A program made the position numbers and the translations under genes. This document shows positions 53,081 to 62,128 of a DNA stretch of 64,000 nt, piece by piece (the stretch's first letter is position 1; each line of letters starts with the position of its first letter). This DNA comes from Nitratireductor aquimarinus (GTDB lineage Bacteria > Pseudomonadota > Alphaproteobacteria > Rhizobiales > Rhizobiaceae), in NCBI RefSeq assembly GCF_046773475.1, contig NZ_CP177239.1, positions 2,976,001 through 3,040,000 of the forward strand. The letters are read 5' to 3'. The notes under the pieces were generated by a model. The model was not told where the DNA came from and made no database searches. It saw only the letters and a program-made list of their open reading frames with translations.

Positions 53081-53602
53081 TCAGGGTGCGAGGTGGCGGA
53101 AGGCGGAGACGACGCTCTCATAGACCCTGCGCTTGAAGGGAACGATCAGACCGGGCAGATCGGTCATCGGCTTCCATTCCCACATGTCGAACTCGGCTTC
53201 ATGTCCGCCGGGCGGCGGGTTGATCGCGATCTCCGAATCGGGGCCTTCAAAGCGGAAGGCAAACCACTTCTGCTTCTGCCCGCGATACTTTCCCTTGAGG
53301 GCAATGCCAAGGAGATGTTCGGGCAGTTCGTAGGTGATCCAGTCGGGCGTCTCGGCGAGAAGCGAAACGGACTTCATGCCGGTCTCTTCATAGAGTTCGC
53401 GATAGGCCGCCTCGCGAGGCTCTTCGCCTTTGTCGACGCCGCCCTGGGGCATCTGCCAGAGCTGCGTTGCGCCGGATAACTCGTCCGTGTCGGGCTGAAC
53501 GATGCGGCGGCCCGCCCAGGCAAGGCCCCTGTCGTTGAGCACCATGATGCCCACGCAGGGGCGATAGGGCAGATCGGCTGCGTTCTTTGTCTTCTCGGCC
53601 AT
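53081..53602 (-). CDS. rppH: RNA pyrophosphohydrolase
   Basis: Nudix hydrolase that removes pyrophosphate from 5'-triphosphate mRNA ends and starts decay; also known as the IalA/NudH type (dinucleoside polyphosphate hydrolase). 173 residues. The Nudix box is complete: GGVDKGEEPREAAYRELYEETG; the N-terminus YRPCVGIMVLNDRGLAWAGRR is typical. Last gene of the envC-ctpA-deacetylase-rppH run, 17 bp after the deacetylase stop. Confidence 0.94.
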   Translation of the reverse strand: MAEKTKNAADLPYRPCVGIMVLNDRGLAWAGRRIVQPDTDELSGATQLWQMPQGGVDKGEEPREAAYRELYEETGMKSVSLLAETPDWITYELPEHLLGIALKGKYRGQKQKWFAFRFEGPDSEIAINPPPGGHEAEFDMWEWKPMTDLPGLIVPFKRRVYESVVSAFRHLAP

Positions 53603-53619
53603 GCGGACGATTTCCGTTT

Positions 53620-54807
53620 CTATCGTGGTTGAGGATCGGCGGCGACGGCCGAGACGGGAACGAGCTCGATTCCGCGTCCGGTGACTTCATTGGACCATGA
53701 CGCTACGGCGTCGATGGTCTCGTCGAATGCAGAGCCTGTGCCGATGGCGTAGCCTCTGGCGCGTGCGATGCGCTCGAGTTCATCAAGTTTCTTGAGGATT
53801 TCGGCGCGCTCGGGGCGACGGTTCTTGCCGGTCGGATCGATGAGCGCGTCGGACGCGGCAAAAGGCACGCCCTCCTGAAGGGCGAGATCCTGTGCGACGC
53901 TGCGCGCGGATGTGCCATCATCGATATACATCAGACCGCGCTGGCCAAGCTCCGCCATGACATCGCCCATGGCTTCGTCATCGGCCGTGAAGCGTCCGCC
54001 CATATAGTTCATCACGCCCGTATAGTTGGTGAGGCGGGAAAGCGCCCAGCGCATGCGCGACATGTTCTGGCCGGGGGATGCATCAAGCGTGAGCGTGTTG
54101 CGGCCCGGGTTCTGCGTCGGATAACCGAAGGGCTCCATGGGCACCTGCAGAATGACCTCATGGCCTTCCTTGCGGGCCTGCTGCATCCAGCGTGACAGGC
54201 TGTTGCCCGCCGGTGCGAACGCCAGGGTGATCTCCGGGCGGAGCGTCTCGATGGCGTATTCCGTGGTTGTCTGCGAAAGGCCCAGCCCGCCGATGATGAT
54301 GGCGATGCGCGCGCCCCGCGTGCCCGACCAGGAGCGGGCATAAACATCGAAGGGCCGCCGGCCGCCGGCATCGCGCACGGGCAGGGGGCCTGTCTCGGAC
54401 TCCTCGATCAGCGCCCGGTCGGGCAGATGCGCCAGACGCGGATGCTGGCCCATGGCCGAAGGATCGCGAATGATGATGACGCCGTTTTCGGACGGGTCTT
54501 CCGGCTGGAGACGGGTGATCGACGCATCGGGCGCGCCGGATGCGGGCGTGGCCGTTGCTGTGTCAGACCCGGAGGACCGCGCGACGGTCTCTTCCACGGG
54601 TGACGTGACGGCGACAGGAGAAGGGCTGCGGAAGGGGCGGTCTCGCAATGCGACAGCCGTGGACGTGCCGAGAACCGCAATGGCGGCGAGAGCGGTGACG
54701 ATACGGCCGGTGGTGAAGGCGCCCTGGCGCTTAGGCTTGTCTGGGCGCTTGTTCGGGCGCTTGTCGTGGCCCAGCGGGCGATCGATGTCTTTTTTCCCGG
54801 AAGTCAT
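53620..54807 (-). CDS. Divergent polysaccharide deacetylase family protein
   Basis: The 395-residue protein has a basic, Pro/Lys-rich cytoplasmic N-terminus, one helix (about 35-55, TGRIVTALAAIAVLGTSTAVAL) and a periplasmic domain of the 'divergent polysaccharide deacetylase' type: RIAIIIGGLGLSQTTTEYAIETLRPEITLAFAPAG, EVILQVPMEPFGYP, NYMGGRFTADDEAM and RGLMYIDDGTS. It sits with ctpA and envC, as widely conserved in proteobacteria, pointing to a role in peptidoglycan turnover. Deacetylase activity has not been shown for the family. ATG 54807 is preferred over GTG 54813. Confidence 0.85.
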   Translation of the reverse strand: MTSGKKDIDRPLGHDKRPNKRPDKPKRQGAFTTGRIVTALAAIAVLGTSTAVALRDRPFRSPSPVAVTSPVEETVARSSGSDTATATPASGAPDASITRLQPEDPSENGVIIIRDPSAMGQHPRLAHLPDRALIEESETGPLPVRDAGGRRPFDVYARSWSGTRGARIAIIIGGLGLSQTTTEYAIETLRPEITLAFAPAGNSLSRWMQQARKEGHEVILQVPMEPFGYPTQNPGRNTLTLDASPGQNMSRMRWALSRLTNYTGVMNYMGGRFTADDEAMGDVMAELGQRGLMYIDDGTSARSVAQDLALQEGVPFAASDALIDPTGKNRRPERAEILKKLDELERIARARGYAIGTGSAFDETIDAVASWSNEVTGRGIELVPVSAVAADPQPR

Positions 54808-55006
54808 ACCCACCCGTCACGATGGCCGAGGCCAGAAACCAGACCGGTCCTCGTCTTCTAAGAAGGCGGACGCGGCGTCAAAATTCTGTCTTTCCAAACG
54901 TAGGGCGGCCGGAAGGCAGCCATGCGCGAAATTCGTGTTACTGGCGGTCTGTGTCGCCAGAATGTCACCGCCGGTTTGCGAGAAACCGGCGGTGACAAAA
55001 GATGTT

Positions 55007-55062
55007 TAGAGCATCGGACCGAAAAGTGGAATCCGGTTTCCCCTTTTCCAGGGATGGCTCTA
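55007..55062. repeat. Palindromic repeat (family B) containing the ctpA stop codon
   Basis: TAGAGCATCGGACCGAAAAG on the plus strand, closing with GGATGGCTCTA. In ctpA orientation the stop TAG is the first triplet of the element (TAGAGCC). The inner part pairs GGAAAAGGGG-like and CCCCTTTTCC-like tracts. Confidence 0.8.
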
Positions 55063-56385
55063 GCGGTTCATGACCGCCTTGTCGGGATTTGGCGGGAAAG
55101 CGGGATCGGTTTTCTCGCCGCGCAGCAGTTCCAGGGCTGCCTTGAGCTGCATGTCGTCCTTAGGCTCCGGCGGCACATAGGCGATGGAGCCGGAACCCTC
55201 GTCGCTTTCTTCCTCACCCTTGATGTGACCGCGCAGGTCGGACTCGCCCCGGCGCAGATCCCGGCCCTGTAATTCCTCGGGCAGGGGCTGATCGACCTTG
55301 ATGTCGGGCGTGATGCCCTTGCCCTGGATCGATTCGCCGGACGGCGTGTAGTAGAGCGCGGTGGTGAGGCGCAGAGCGCCGTTCTCGCCGAGCGGGATGA
55401 TCGTCTGGACCGAGCCCTTGCCGAAGGACTGGGTACCCAGAACCGTCGCACGGCGGTGGTCCTGCAGCGCGCCGGCAACGATTTCCGAAGCACTGGCCGA
55501 GCCGCCATTGATGAGCACGATGACCGGTTTGCCATTCAGAACATCGCCGGGCCGCGAATCGAAGCGGGCAATCTCATTGGCCTCGCGGCCGCGGGTGGAG
55601 ACGATCTCGCCGCGATCCAGGAAGGCGTCGGAGACGCTGACTGCCTGATCAAGCAGGCCGCCCGGATTGAGGCGCAGGTCGAGCACATAGCCCTTGAGCT
55701 GATCGTCCGGCACTTCTTCGCTGATCGTGTCGATGGCGGTCATCAGGTCATCGAAGGTCTTCTCCGTGAAGGAGGTGATCTTCAGATAGCCGACATCCTC
55801 TTCGACGCGGTACTTGACCGCCTTCACCTTGATGATGTCGCGCACGATGGTGAGATCGATGGGCTTGTCCGCACCTTCGCGAATGATGGTGAGTTCGATG
55901 GGCGTGTTGACCGCGCCGCGCATCTTGTCGACGGCGTCGTTGAGCGACATGCCGCGCACTTCCTCGCCATCGATGGCGGAGATCAGGTCACCGGCCAGAA
56001 CGCCGGCGCGTGCGGCGGGCGTGTCGTCGATGGGCGCAACCACCTTGACCAGCTCGCTGTCCATGGTGACTTCGATGCCGAGGCCGCCGAACTCGCCCTT
56101 GGTCTGCACGCGCATGTCCTTGGCGGCGTCCGCGTCGAGATAGGACGAATGCGGGTCGAGCGAGGTGAGCATGCCGTTGATGGCGCTCTCCACCAGCTTC
56201 TTGTCATCCGGCGGGGTCACATACTGGGCGCGCACACGCTCGAAGATGTCGCCGAAGATCGCGAGCTGCCGGTAGGTCTCGGAACCGGCGGCGTTCGCAG
56301 AGAAGCCACTCGTACCGTGAAGGAGCGAGACCGCAGATGCGCCCATCAGGGCGCCGGCAAACAATAGCGACAAGTTACGTTTCAT
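55060..56385 (-). CDS. ctpA: Carboxy-terminal processing protease (S41)
   Basis: Periplasmic serine protease, 441 residues: signal/anchor at 1-33 (LSLLFAGALMGASAVSLL), PDZ domain around 95-170 (GGLGIEVTMDSELVKVVAPIDDTPAARAGVLAGDLI), and the S41 catalytic core with Ser298 in GGSASASEI, Lys323 in FGKGSVQT and Gln327. In other proteobacteria CtpA cleaves peptidoglycan hydrolases and lipoproteins. The start at 56385 follows AGGACAGGAA; it overlaps the envC 3' end by 11 bp, implying coupling. The stop lies inside a palindromic repeat. Confidence 0.95.
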   Translation of the reverse strand: MKRNLSLLFAGALMGASAVSLLHGTSGFSANAAGSETYRQLAIFGDIFERVRAQYVTPPDDKKLVESAINGMLTSLDPHSSYLDADAAKDMRVQTKGEFGGLGIEVTMDSELVKVVAPIDDTPAARAGVLAGDLISAIDGEEVRGMSLNDAVDKMRGAVNTPIELTIIREGADKPIDLTIVRDIIKVKAVKYRVEEDVGYLKITSFTEKTFDDLMTAIDTISEEVPDDQLKGYVLDLRLNPGGLLDQAVSVSDAFLDRGEIVSTRGREANEIARFDSRPGDVLNGKPVIVLINGGSASASEIVAGALQDHRRATVLGTQSFGKGSVQTIIPLGENGALRLTTALYYTPSGESIQGKGITPDIKVDQPLPEELQGRDLRRGESDLRGHIKGEEESDEGSGSIAYVPPEPKDDMQLKAALELLRGEKTDPAFPPNPDKAVMNR

Positions 56386-57682
56386 TTCCTGTCCTTCCAG
56401 AGTGTCCCGGAGCCCACCAGGGTTTAGGATTGATCGGTTTTCCGTTCTTCCTGAACTCCACATACAGCTCCGGTGTGACGTTCTCAGTCCCCGGTCCTGC
56501 GATGCTTGCCAGGCGAGCATCCCCCATCATGCCGATTGGTTCGCCCGCCAAAACGGATTGCCCCAGCGTCACGCTTACCTTCTCTAAGCCGGCAAGCACG
56601 ATATGATAACCGTCGCCGGCGTTGAGTATCAATAGCTGACCATAGGAACGGAACGGTCCCGCGTACAGAACCGTCGCCCCCGCAGGCGCGGTAACGATTG
56701 CGCCCGATTGTGTTCTTAGAATGTCGCCCTGAAGGCGCGCCCCGGTGTCGTCATCTTCACCGAATCGCGCTCCGAACTGGCCGGACACGGGCAGGGCCAC
56801 GCCGCCCGTGCGCTTGGCAAAGGATGCGCCGGCACTTAGCCGGTGTTCCGGCGAAGTCGGCTGATTAAGGCGCCTTGCGCGCTCTGCCTCGGCCTTGCGC
56901 AGCGATGCGATCTCGGTTTCCAGCGAGCCGATCAGCTCCTGCAGGCTGGTGGCGCGGGCGGCCAGCGCCTCGGCTTCGCGCTGCTCGGTGGCCATGCGGC
57001 TTTCGGCATCCTGCTGCAGGCGCTTCTTTTCATCGAGCAGAAGCGAGAGGCGTTTCTTTTCCTCGACCTGTTCGGTCACGGTTTTTTGAAGTTTGTCGCG
57101 CTCGCTTTCGATGGATGTGACGATGCGCGAGAGGTCTTTCAGGTCGCCGATGAGGATTTCCGTCTCGACCCGCAGCTCCGGCACGACCGCGCCGAGCAGA
57201 ATGGCGCTGCGCACGGAGGCGAGCGCATCTTCCGGGCGCACGAGAATTGCCGGTGGCGGGTTCAGGCCCATGCGCTGGAGCGCTGCGAGAACCTCGGCCA
57301 GAACGCCGCGGCGCGATTGCAGCGATTCGCGCAGATAGCCTTCCTGATGGCGCAGTTCCGTGAGACGCAGCGAAATGGCGTCGATGTCTTCGCTGAGCTT
57401 GCGCTCGGTCTTGGCGGCCTGGATGAGGGCTGCGGTGATGGCCGCATTGTCATCCTTGATGGCGTCGATCTCGGATGCGATTTCGGCGAGGCGCTGCTCG
57501 GTCAGCGCCATCTCGCGGTTGATGTCCTGAAATTCGGTCTGCGTCTTGCCATGCTGCGTTTCCAGAACCTCTATGCCGTCCTGCGCCGCGGCGTAGGCGG
57601 TCAGGACGCAAAGGCAGGTCGCAGCGGCTGCTGCTGTCCTGATCCTGGAAAAGGGCGGGCGCGGCATGTGCGCTTTCATCAT
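56375..57682 (-). CDS. envC: Murein hydrolase activator EnvC
   Basis: Periplasmic activator of amidases at the division site, about 435 residues: signal peptide (AAAAATCLCVLTAYAAAQ), a long coiled coil (~50-300, rich in Glu/Arg/Leu heptads), and a C-terminal LytM domain (ALPVSGQFGARFGEDD... APAGATVLYAGPFRSYGQLLIL... TPELYVEFRKNGKPINP). The zinc ligands of active M23 enzymes are replaced (LQGDI in place of HxGxD, LYVEF in place of HxH), as expected for a non-catalytic activator. Start uncertain among ATGs 57682, 57679 and 57667. A near-CtrA site lies at 57745. Confidence 0.9.
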   Translation of the reverse strand: MMKAHMPRPPFSRIRTAAAAATCLCVLTAYAAAQDGIEVLETQHGKTQTEFQDINREMALTEQRLAEIASEIDAIKDDNAAITAALIQAAKTERKLSEDIDAISLRLTELRHQEGYLRESLQSRRGVLAEVLAALQRMGLNPPPAILVRPEDALASVRSAILLGAVVPELRVETEILIGDLKDLSRIVTSIESERDKLQKTVTEQVEEKKRLSLLLDEKKRLQQDAESRMATEQREAEALAARATSLQELIGSLETEIASLRKAEAERARRLNQPTSPEHRLSAGASFAKRTGGVALPVSGQFGARFGEDDDTGARLQGDILRTQSGAIVTAPAGATVLYAGPFRSYGQLLILNAGDGYHIVLAGLEKVSVTLGQSVLAGEPIGMMGDARLASIAGPGTENVTPELYVEFRKNGKPINPKPWWAPGHSGRTGNET

Positions 57683-57744
57683 CCTTGGTCTGCTGTTTTC
57701 GCGCGGTCGGGAAATCGCATTCGGGCAGTATAGGCGTCGCTTTC

Positions 57745-57760
57745 TTAAGGAAGCATCAAC
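57745..57760. promoter_or_regulatory. Near-consensus CtrA-type site upstream of envC
   Basis: TTAAGGAAGCATCAAC matches TTAA-N7-TTAAC at all but one fixed position. It lies about 63 bp upstream of the envC start, where cell-cycle control of a division protein would make sense. Weak evidence on its own. Confidence 0.35.
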
Positions 57761-57894
57761 CATACGGGAATTGCCGCACAATTTTTGGTTGTGTTTTCCC
57801 CATTGTCAATGCAGGCGGGTTGCGCCGGCCTACCTGATCGCCGTGCGTCCGTCTGAGCGCCCATCCGGGCGCACCGAATTGTTCGTGGAGCCGT

Positions 57895-58377
57895 TCAGTC
57901 CCGATGATAGGGATGGCCTGAAAGAATGGTGGAAACACGGTAGATCTGTTCGGCCAGCATCACCCGAACGATCTGGTGCGGCCATGTCTGCGCGCCGAAC
58001 GCGATGGTCCGGTCTGCCATGCGCCGCAACTCGGGATCGTGCCCGTCCGGCCCGCCAATGACGATGGAAAGATGCCGCCGGCCTTCATCACGCAGATCCG
58101 CGATGGCCTGGCTCAGTTCCCGGGAGGTGAGGTTCTTGCCGCGTTCGTCGAGCAGGAAGAGCGCCGAGCCTTCCGGGCGCATCTGCGCGATCTTGCGGCT
58201 CTCTTCGCGCCGTCTTTCGTCGGTGGATTTGGCGCGGCTTTCAGCGATCTCGCTGACGCCGGAGAATTCAAGCCCGATGGCCGGGCCGCCCTTGGAGAAG
58301 CGGTCCAGATAACGGTCCGCCAGATCCCTCTCGGGGCCGGCTTTCATCCGGCCCACGGCGCAAATCCCAATATGCAT
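57895..58377 (-). CDS. rlmH: 23S rRNA (pseudouridine1915-N3)-methyltransferase
   Basis: SPOUT methyltransferase that modifies helix 69 of 23S rRNA in assembled ribosomes, 160 residues. The trefoil-knot C-terminal region LSIVIGGPDGHDPELRRMADRTIAFG and LAEQIYRVSTILSGHPYHRD is diagnostic. GAGAGG precedes the ATG. Follows rsfS, as in most bacteria. Confidence 0.95.
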   Translation of the reverse strand: MHIGICAVGRMKAGPERDLADRYLDRFSKGGPAIGLEFSGVSEIAESRAKSTDERRREESRKIAQMRPEGSALFLLDERGKNLTSRELSQAIADLRDEGRRHLSIVIGGPDGHDPELRRMADRTIAFGAQTWPHQIVRVMLAEQIYRVSTILSGHPYHRD

Positions 58378-58412
58378 TCCAGCCTCTCTGCCCGGTGGGC
58401 GGAGGAGCCCAC

Positions 58413-58435
58413 AAACGCCGTCAAAAAAGACGGCG
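58413..58435 (-). terminator. Hairpin between rsfS and rlmH (possible attenuator)
   Basis: On the minus strand, CGCCGTC-TTTTTT-GACGGCG followed by TTTGT, directly after the rsfS stop. The T-run after the stem is short, so it may only partly reduce read-through to rlmH. Confidence 0.4.
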
Positions 58436-58436
58436 G

Positions 58437-58835
58437 TCAGTGAACCGTTTCATCCTCAAGACCGGGCTCAAGACCGGGCTCCAGATCGGGCGTCTGCCAC
58501 ATCTTTTCGATGTTGTAGAATTCCCGAACTTCCGGACGGAAGACATGAACGACGATGTCGCCCGTATCGACCAGAACCCAGTCGGCGCTTGCAAGGCCTT
58601 CGACCTTTGCATTGCCGCAGCCGGCTTCCTTCAAGGCACGGATCAGGTGATCCGCGACCGCAGCGACGTGTCGATGCGACCGTCCCGACGCGATGATCAT
58701 GTGATCGGCGAGCGGGGACTTGCCCTGGATGTCGATGGAGACGATGTTTTCCGCCTTCGAGTCTTCAAGACTCGTGAGGGCTGTTTCAACGGCCTGGGAA
58801 ACCAGGTTTCGGCTGGCCTCGGCCGGCGAAGGCAC
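58437..58835 (-). CDS. rsfS: Ribosomal silencing factor RsfS
   Basis: Binds ribosomal protein uL14 and blocks subunit joining in starvation; 132 residues. Family signatures: LEDSKAENIVSIDIQGKSPLADHMIIASGRSHRHV, GLASADWVLVDTGDIVVHVFRPEVREFYNIEKMW. The C-terminus has a small DLEPGLEPGLE repeat. The GTG at 58835 follows AGAAGG by eight bases; no ATG is available upstream, so a non-ATG start is certain. Between nadD and rlmH, the conserved order. The 158 bp between it and nadD hold no recognisable gene. Confidence 0.92.
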   Translation of the reverse strand: MPSPAEASRNLVSQAVETALTSLEDSKAENIVSIDIQGKSPLADHMIIASGRSHRHVAAVADHLIRALKEAGCGNAKVEGLASADWVLVDTGDIVVHVFRPEVREFYNIEKMWQTPDLEPGLEPGLEDETVH

Positions 58836-58993
58836 GGTGTCGACCTTCTTCGTGGTTGCTGTTCTCAGTGTCTTTCCTTTCCAATAAGAACAAGCTCACC
58901 GTGGACGCATGTCCTACGGTATCCAATAGATAGGCAGAGTCTCCTTACAGTTTCAAGACATCCGCCGATCACATGTTTTGCGAGCTTTGGCGG

Positions 58994-59656
58994 TTATTGC
59001 GCCCCTTTTGCCGCATTTCTGATTGCGGTCGAGGAGAGCGGGGAGCGCGGACCGTGGATGAATGTCCAGGCCGGCGGCTTGCTTCTGGCGAGGATCGGCG
59101 CGTCGTCCTCGTCTATGCGGGCATGGTCGAATGTCTTCGCCATGGTGGATGAGAGAAAGGCGAGCGTTGCGCCCGGACGGTCGATCACGGCGATGGGCAT
59201 GGACTGCGCGATATCGCGCCAGCGCTCCCAGCGATGGAAGTCGCGCAGGCTGTCCGCCCCCATGATCCAGACGAAGTTCACGCCGTGATTGCGCGCCTGA
59301 ACCAGCTTGATCGTATCCGCCGTGAAGCGGACGCGGTGGCCGGCCTCGAATGCGGTGACCTTCACGCGCGGGTCGGTGGTGCATTTCTCCGAAAGGGCGA
59401 TCCGTTCGGCAAGAGGTGCGAGTTCGCGATGGCTCTTCAGCGGATTGCCGGGGGTGACGATCCACCAGAGCTGGTCGAGCCGTAACCGCCGCATGGCGAT
59501 TTCCGCCACCAACGCATGACCGGCATGGGGCGGGTTGAACGAGCCGCCAAACAGGCCGACAGCCATGCCGCGTTCCACATGCGGCATGCGCAGATAGCGC
59601 GCCGGCACCGATGGCGTCGGCGTGCTGATCGTGCTGTTCTCGTCGGACTGCTGCAT
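58994..59656 (-). CDS. nadD: Nicotinate-nucleotide adenylyltransferase
   Basis: Adenylates nicotinate mononucleotide to deamido-NAD, 220 residues. The nucleotidyltransferase motif GLFGGSFNPPHAGH and the SSTAIRN box (LSSTAIRNAAKG) near the C-terminus are present; also WWIVTPGNPLK and FVWIMGADSL. The start at 59656 is the first Met; Met24 (MPHVERGMAVGLFGG, 59587) may be the true start, as that is where most homologues begin. Lies 14 bp after proA. Confidence 0.93.
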   Translation of the reverse strand: MQQSDENSTISTPTPSVPARYLRMPHVERGMAVGLFGGSFNPPHAGHALVAEIAMRRLRLDQLWWIVTPGNPLKSHRELAPLAERIALSEKCTTDPRVKVTAFEAGHRVRFTADTIKLVQARNHGVNFVWIMGADSLRDFHRWERWRDIAQSMPIAVIDRPGATLAFLSSTMAKTFDHARIDEDDAPILARSKPPAWTFIHGPRSPLSSTAIRNAAKGAQ

Positions 59657-59670
59657 CGCGAAGCGGCCGC

Positions 59671-60957
59671 TCAGGGCCGGGTCTGGCCGGAGCCGCGAAC
59701 GCGATATTTGAACGAGGTGAGCTGTTCGACACCCACCGGTCCGCGCGCATGCATCTTGCCGGTGGCAATGCCGATTTCCGCGCCCATGCCGAACTCGCCG
59801 CCATCGGCGAACTGGGTCGAGGCGTTGTGCAGCAGAATGGCGGAGTCGATCTCGTTGAAGAAGCGCTCAACGGCTGCCGCATCTTCCGCGATGATGGCCT
59901 CGGTGTGGTGCGAGGACCATGTGCCGATATGGCGGATCGCTTCATCGACCCCGTCGACCAGCTTCACCGAAATGATGGCGTCGAGATATTCCGTGCCCCA
60001 GTCCTCTTCGGTCGCGGGTGTTGCCGAAGCAAAGCGGGCGCAGACCTCTTCATCGCCGCGAATGGCGCAACCGGCTTCTTGCAGCGCGGTCAGAACGGGC
60101 GTGAGAAGGCGGTCGGCCGCAGCGCGATCCACCAGCAGCGTTTCAGCCGCGCCGCAGATGCCGGTGCGCCGCATCTTGGCGTTGACGGCGATGGAGACGG
60201 CCATGTCGGTGTCGGCCGAGCGGTCGAGGTAAAGGTGGCAGATGCCTTCCAGATGCGAGAACACGGGGACACGCGCATCGCTCTGCACGCGCTCGACGAG
60301 GCTGCGCCCGCCGCGGGGCACGATGACGTCGACATTGCCGCCGAGGCCTTTCAGCATTTCGCCAACGGCGGCGCGGTCGGTGACCGGCACGCGCTGGATG
60401 GCGTCGGCGGGCAGGCCGGCCTTCTCAAGTCCTTCGACGAGGCAGGCATGGATGGCGGCGGACGAGCGCGCGGAATCGGAACCGCCGCGCAGGATCACCG
60501 CATTGCCGGCCTTGAGGCACAGCGCGCCGGCATCGGCGGTCACGTTGGGGCGGCTTTCATAGATGACGCCGATGACGCCGAGCGGCGTGCGCACGCGCTC
60601 GATCTGGAGACCGTTGGGGCGATCCCATGCGGCGATTACGCTCCCGACCGGGTCTTTCAGTGCGGCGATGGCGCGCATGCCCTCTGCAATGGCGGCGATG
60701 CGCGCGGGATCCAGCTTCAGCCGGTCGAGGAGGGCCGGCGACAGGCATGCTTTCTCGCCGCGCGCCATGTCTTCGCGGTTGGCCTCAAGGATCGCCGCCT
60801 CATTGCGCGTGAGCGCATCGGCCATGGCTTCCAGTGCGGCGTTCTTTTGGTCTGACGTGGCGATGGACAACGGGCCGGCGGCGGCGCGGGCGCGCGCACC
60901 GAGATCGTTCATCAGCGCGGCGATGTCCGCACTGTCCTGCCTGTTTTCCATCAGCAT
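59671..60957 (-). CDS. proA: Glutamate-5-semialdehyde dehydrogenase (gamma-glutamyl phosphate reductase)
   Basis: Second enzyme of proline synthesis, NADPH-dependent; 428 residues. Aldehyde-dehydrogenase fold with RVRTPLGVIGVIYESRPNVTADAGALCLKAGNAVILRGG, SHLEGICHLYLD and the catalytic Cys in RTGICGAAETLLVD. ATG 60957 follows the proB stop directly; a second Met two codons later is possible. Forms the proBA operon with proB. Confidence 0.96.
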   Translation of the reverse strand: MLMENRQDSADIAALMNDLGARARAAAGPLSIATSDQKNAALEAMADALTRNEAAILEANREDMARGEKACLSPALLDRLKLDPARIAAIAEGMRAIAALKDPVGSVIAAWDRPNGLQIERVRTPLGVIGVIYESRPNVTADAGALCLKAGNAVILRGGSDSARSSAAIHACLVEGLEKAGLPADAIQRVPVTDRAAVGEMLKGLGGNVDVIVPRGGRSLVERVQSDARVPVFSHLEGICHLYLDRSADTDMAVSIAVNAKMRRTGICGAAETLLVDRAAADRLLTPVLTALQEAGCAIRGDEEVCARFASATPATEEDWGTEYLDAIISVKLVDGVDEAIRHIGTWSSHHTEAIIAEDAAAVERFFNEIDSAILLHNASTQFADGGEFGMGAEIGIATGKMHARGPVGVEQLTSFKYRVRGSGQTRP

Positions 60958-62121
60958 TCAACCCTCCGCTTTTTCAATCATGTCTGGCTGGCTCTGGCGC
61001 ACATGCGGCGTCGTGACCAGGTCATCGCGATGCACCATGGCGGTGCGCGCTTCGTATCCGAGCACCTCGGCAATGTCGCCGCTTTTCAGACCGGCGATTT
61101 TTACGGCATCGGCGGCATCATAGGCAACCAGTCCACGGGCGACCTCGCGCCCGTCGGGGCCGTGAATGGCAACCGTGTCGCCACGGGCGAAACTGCCCGA
61201 AACCTGTGTGACGCCAGCCGGTAGAAGCGAGTTTCCGGCAGCAAGCGCCAGAACCGCGCCGGCATCCACGCCGATTGTGCCGGCGGGCTCGAGCTGACCG
61301 GCGATCCATGTCTTGTAGGCGCGCACGGGTGTCGTGCTTGCCCTGAACAGGGTGGAGCGGGCGTCGCTGTCGATCGCGGCCAGCGGATTGAGCCGCGTGC
61401 CCGAGGCGATGATCATGGAGGTGCCAGCCGCCGTGGCGATGCGCCCGGCATCGAGCTTGGTGCGCATGCCGCCGCGCGAAAGCTCGGAAGCAGCAGCGCC
61501 CGCCATGGCCTCGATCTGCGGCGTGATGGCGTCGACCACGGGGATGAACTGCGCATCGGGATCGCTGGCCGGCGGCGCGGTGTAGAGCCCGTCCACATCG
61601 GAGAGCAGAACCAGAAGGTCAGCGCCAAGCATGGTGGCGACGCGCGCGGCCAGGCGATCATTGTCGCCATAGCGGATCTCGCTGGTGGCGACCGTGTCGT
61701 TTTCGTTGATGACGGGCACGACGCCCATCTTGAGAAGGGTGGAGACGGTGGCGCGCACATTGAGATAGCGGCGGCGCTCTTCCGTGTCGCCGAGCGTGAC
61801 GAGGATCTGGCCCGATTTGAGCCCGCGCTTGCGCAGCTCCTCGTCCCATGCGCCGGCGAGCGCGATCTGTCCCACGGAAGCCGCAGCCTGGCTTTCTTCC
61901 AGCTTCAGCGTGCGCCGCTCAATGCCGAGGATGGTGCGGCCAAGCGCGATGGCGCCGGACGACACGACCAGAACCTCAACGCCATCGGCATTGAGATTGG
62001 CGATGTCATCGACAAGCGCGGAGAGCCATTCGCGCTTCAAACCCTTTTTGCGGTCCACCAGAAGGGCGGAGCCGATTTTGACCGTGATGCGACGGTGACT
62101 GTTGAGCGCGGGGCGGGTCAT
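60958..62121 (-). CDS. proB: Glutamate 5-kinase
   Basis: First enzyme of proline synthesis, phosphorylating glutamate; feedback-inhibited by proline. 387 residues: amino-acid kinase domain (VKIGSALLVDR, VEVLVVSSGAIALG, VPVINENDTVAT, GDNDRLAARVA, GGMRTKLDAGRIA) and a C-terminal PUA domain (~280-370). The start at 62121 follows AGGCAG, seven bases after the obgE stop. Its stop is immediately followed by the proA ATG. Confidence 0.95.
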   Translation of the reverse strand: MTRPALNSHRRITVKIGSALLVDRKKGLKREWLSALVDDIANLNADGVEVLVVSSGAIALGRTILGIERRTLKLEESQAAASVGQIALAGAWDEELRKRGLKSGQILVTLGDTEERRRYLNVRATVSTLLKMGVVPVINENDTVATSEIRYGDNDRLAARVATMLGADLLVLLSDVDGLYTAPPASDPDAQFIPVVDAITPQIEAMAGAAASELSRGGMRTKLDAGRIATAAGTSMIIASGTRLNPLAAIDSDARSTLFRASTTPVRAYKTWIAGQLEPAGTIGVDAGAVLALAAGNSLLPAGVTQVSGSFARGDTVAIHGPDGREVARGLVAYDAADAVKIAGLKSGDIAEVLGYEARTAMVHRDDLVTTPHVRQSQPDMIEKAEG

Positions 62122-62128
62122 GGTCTGC

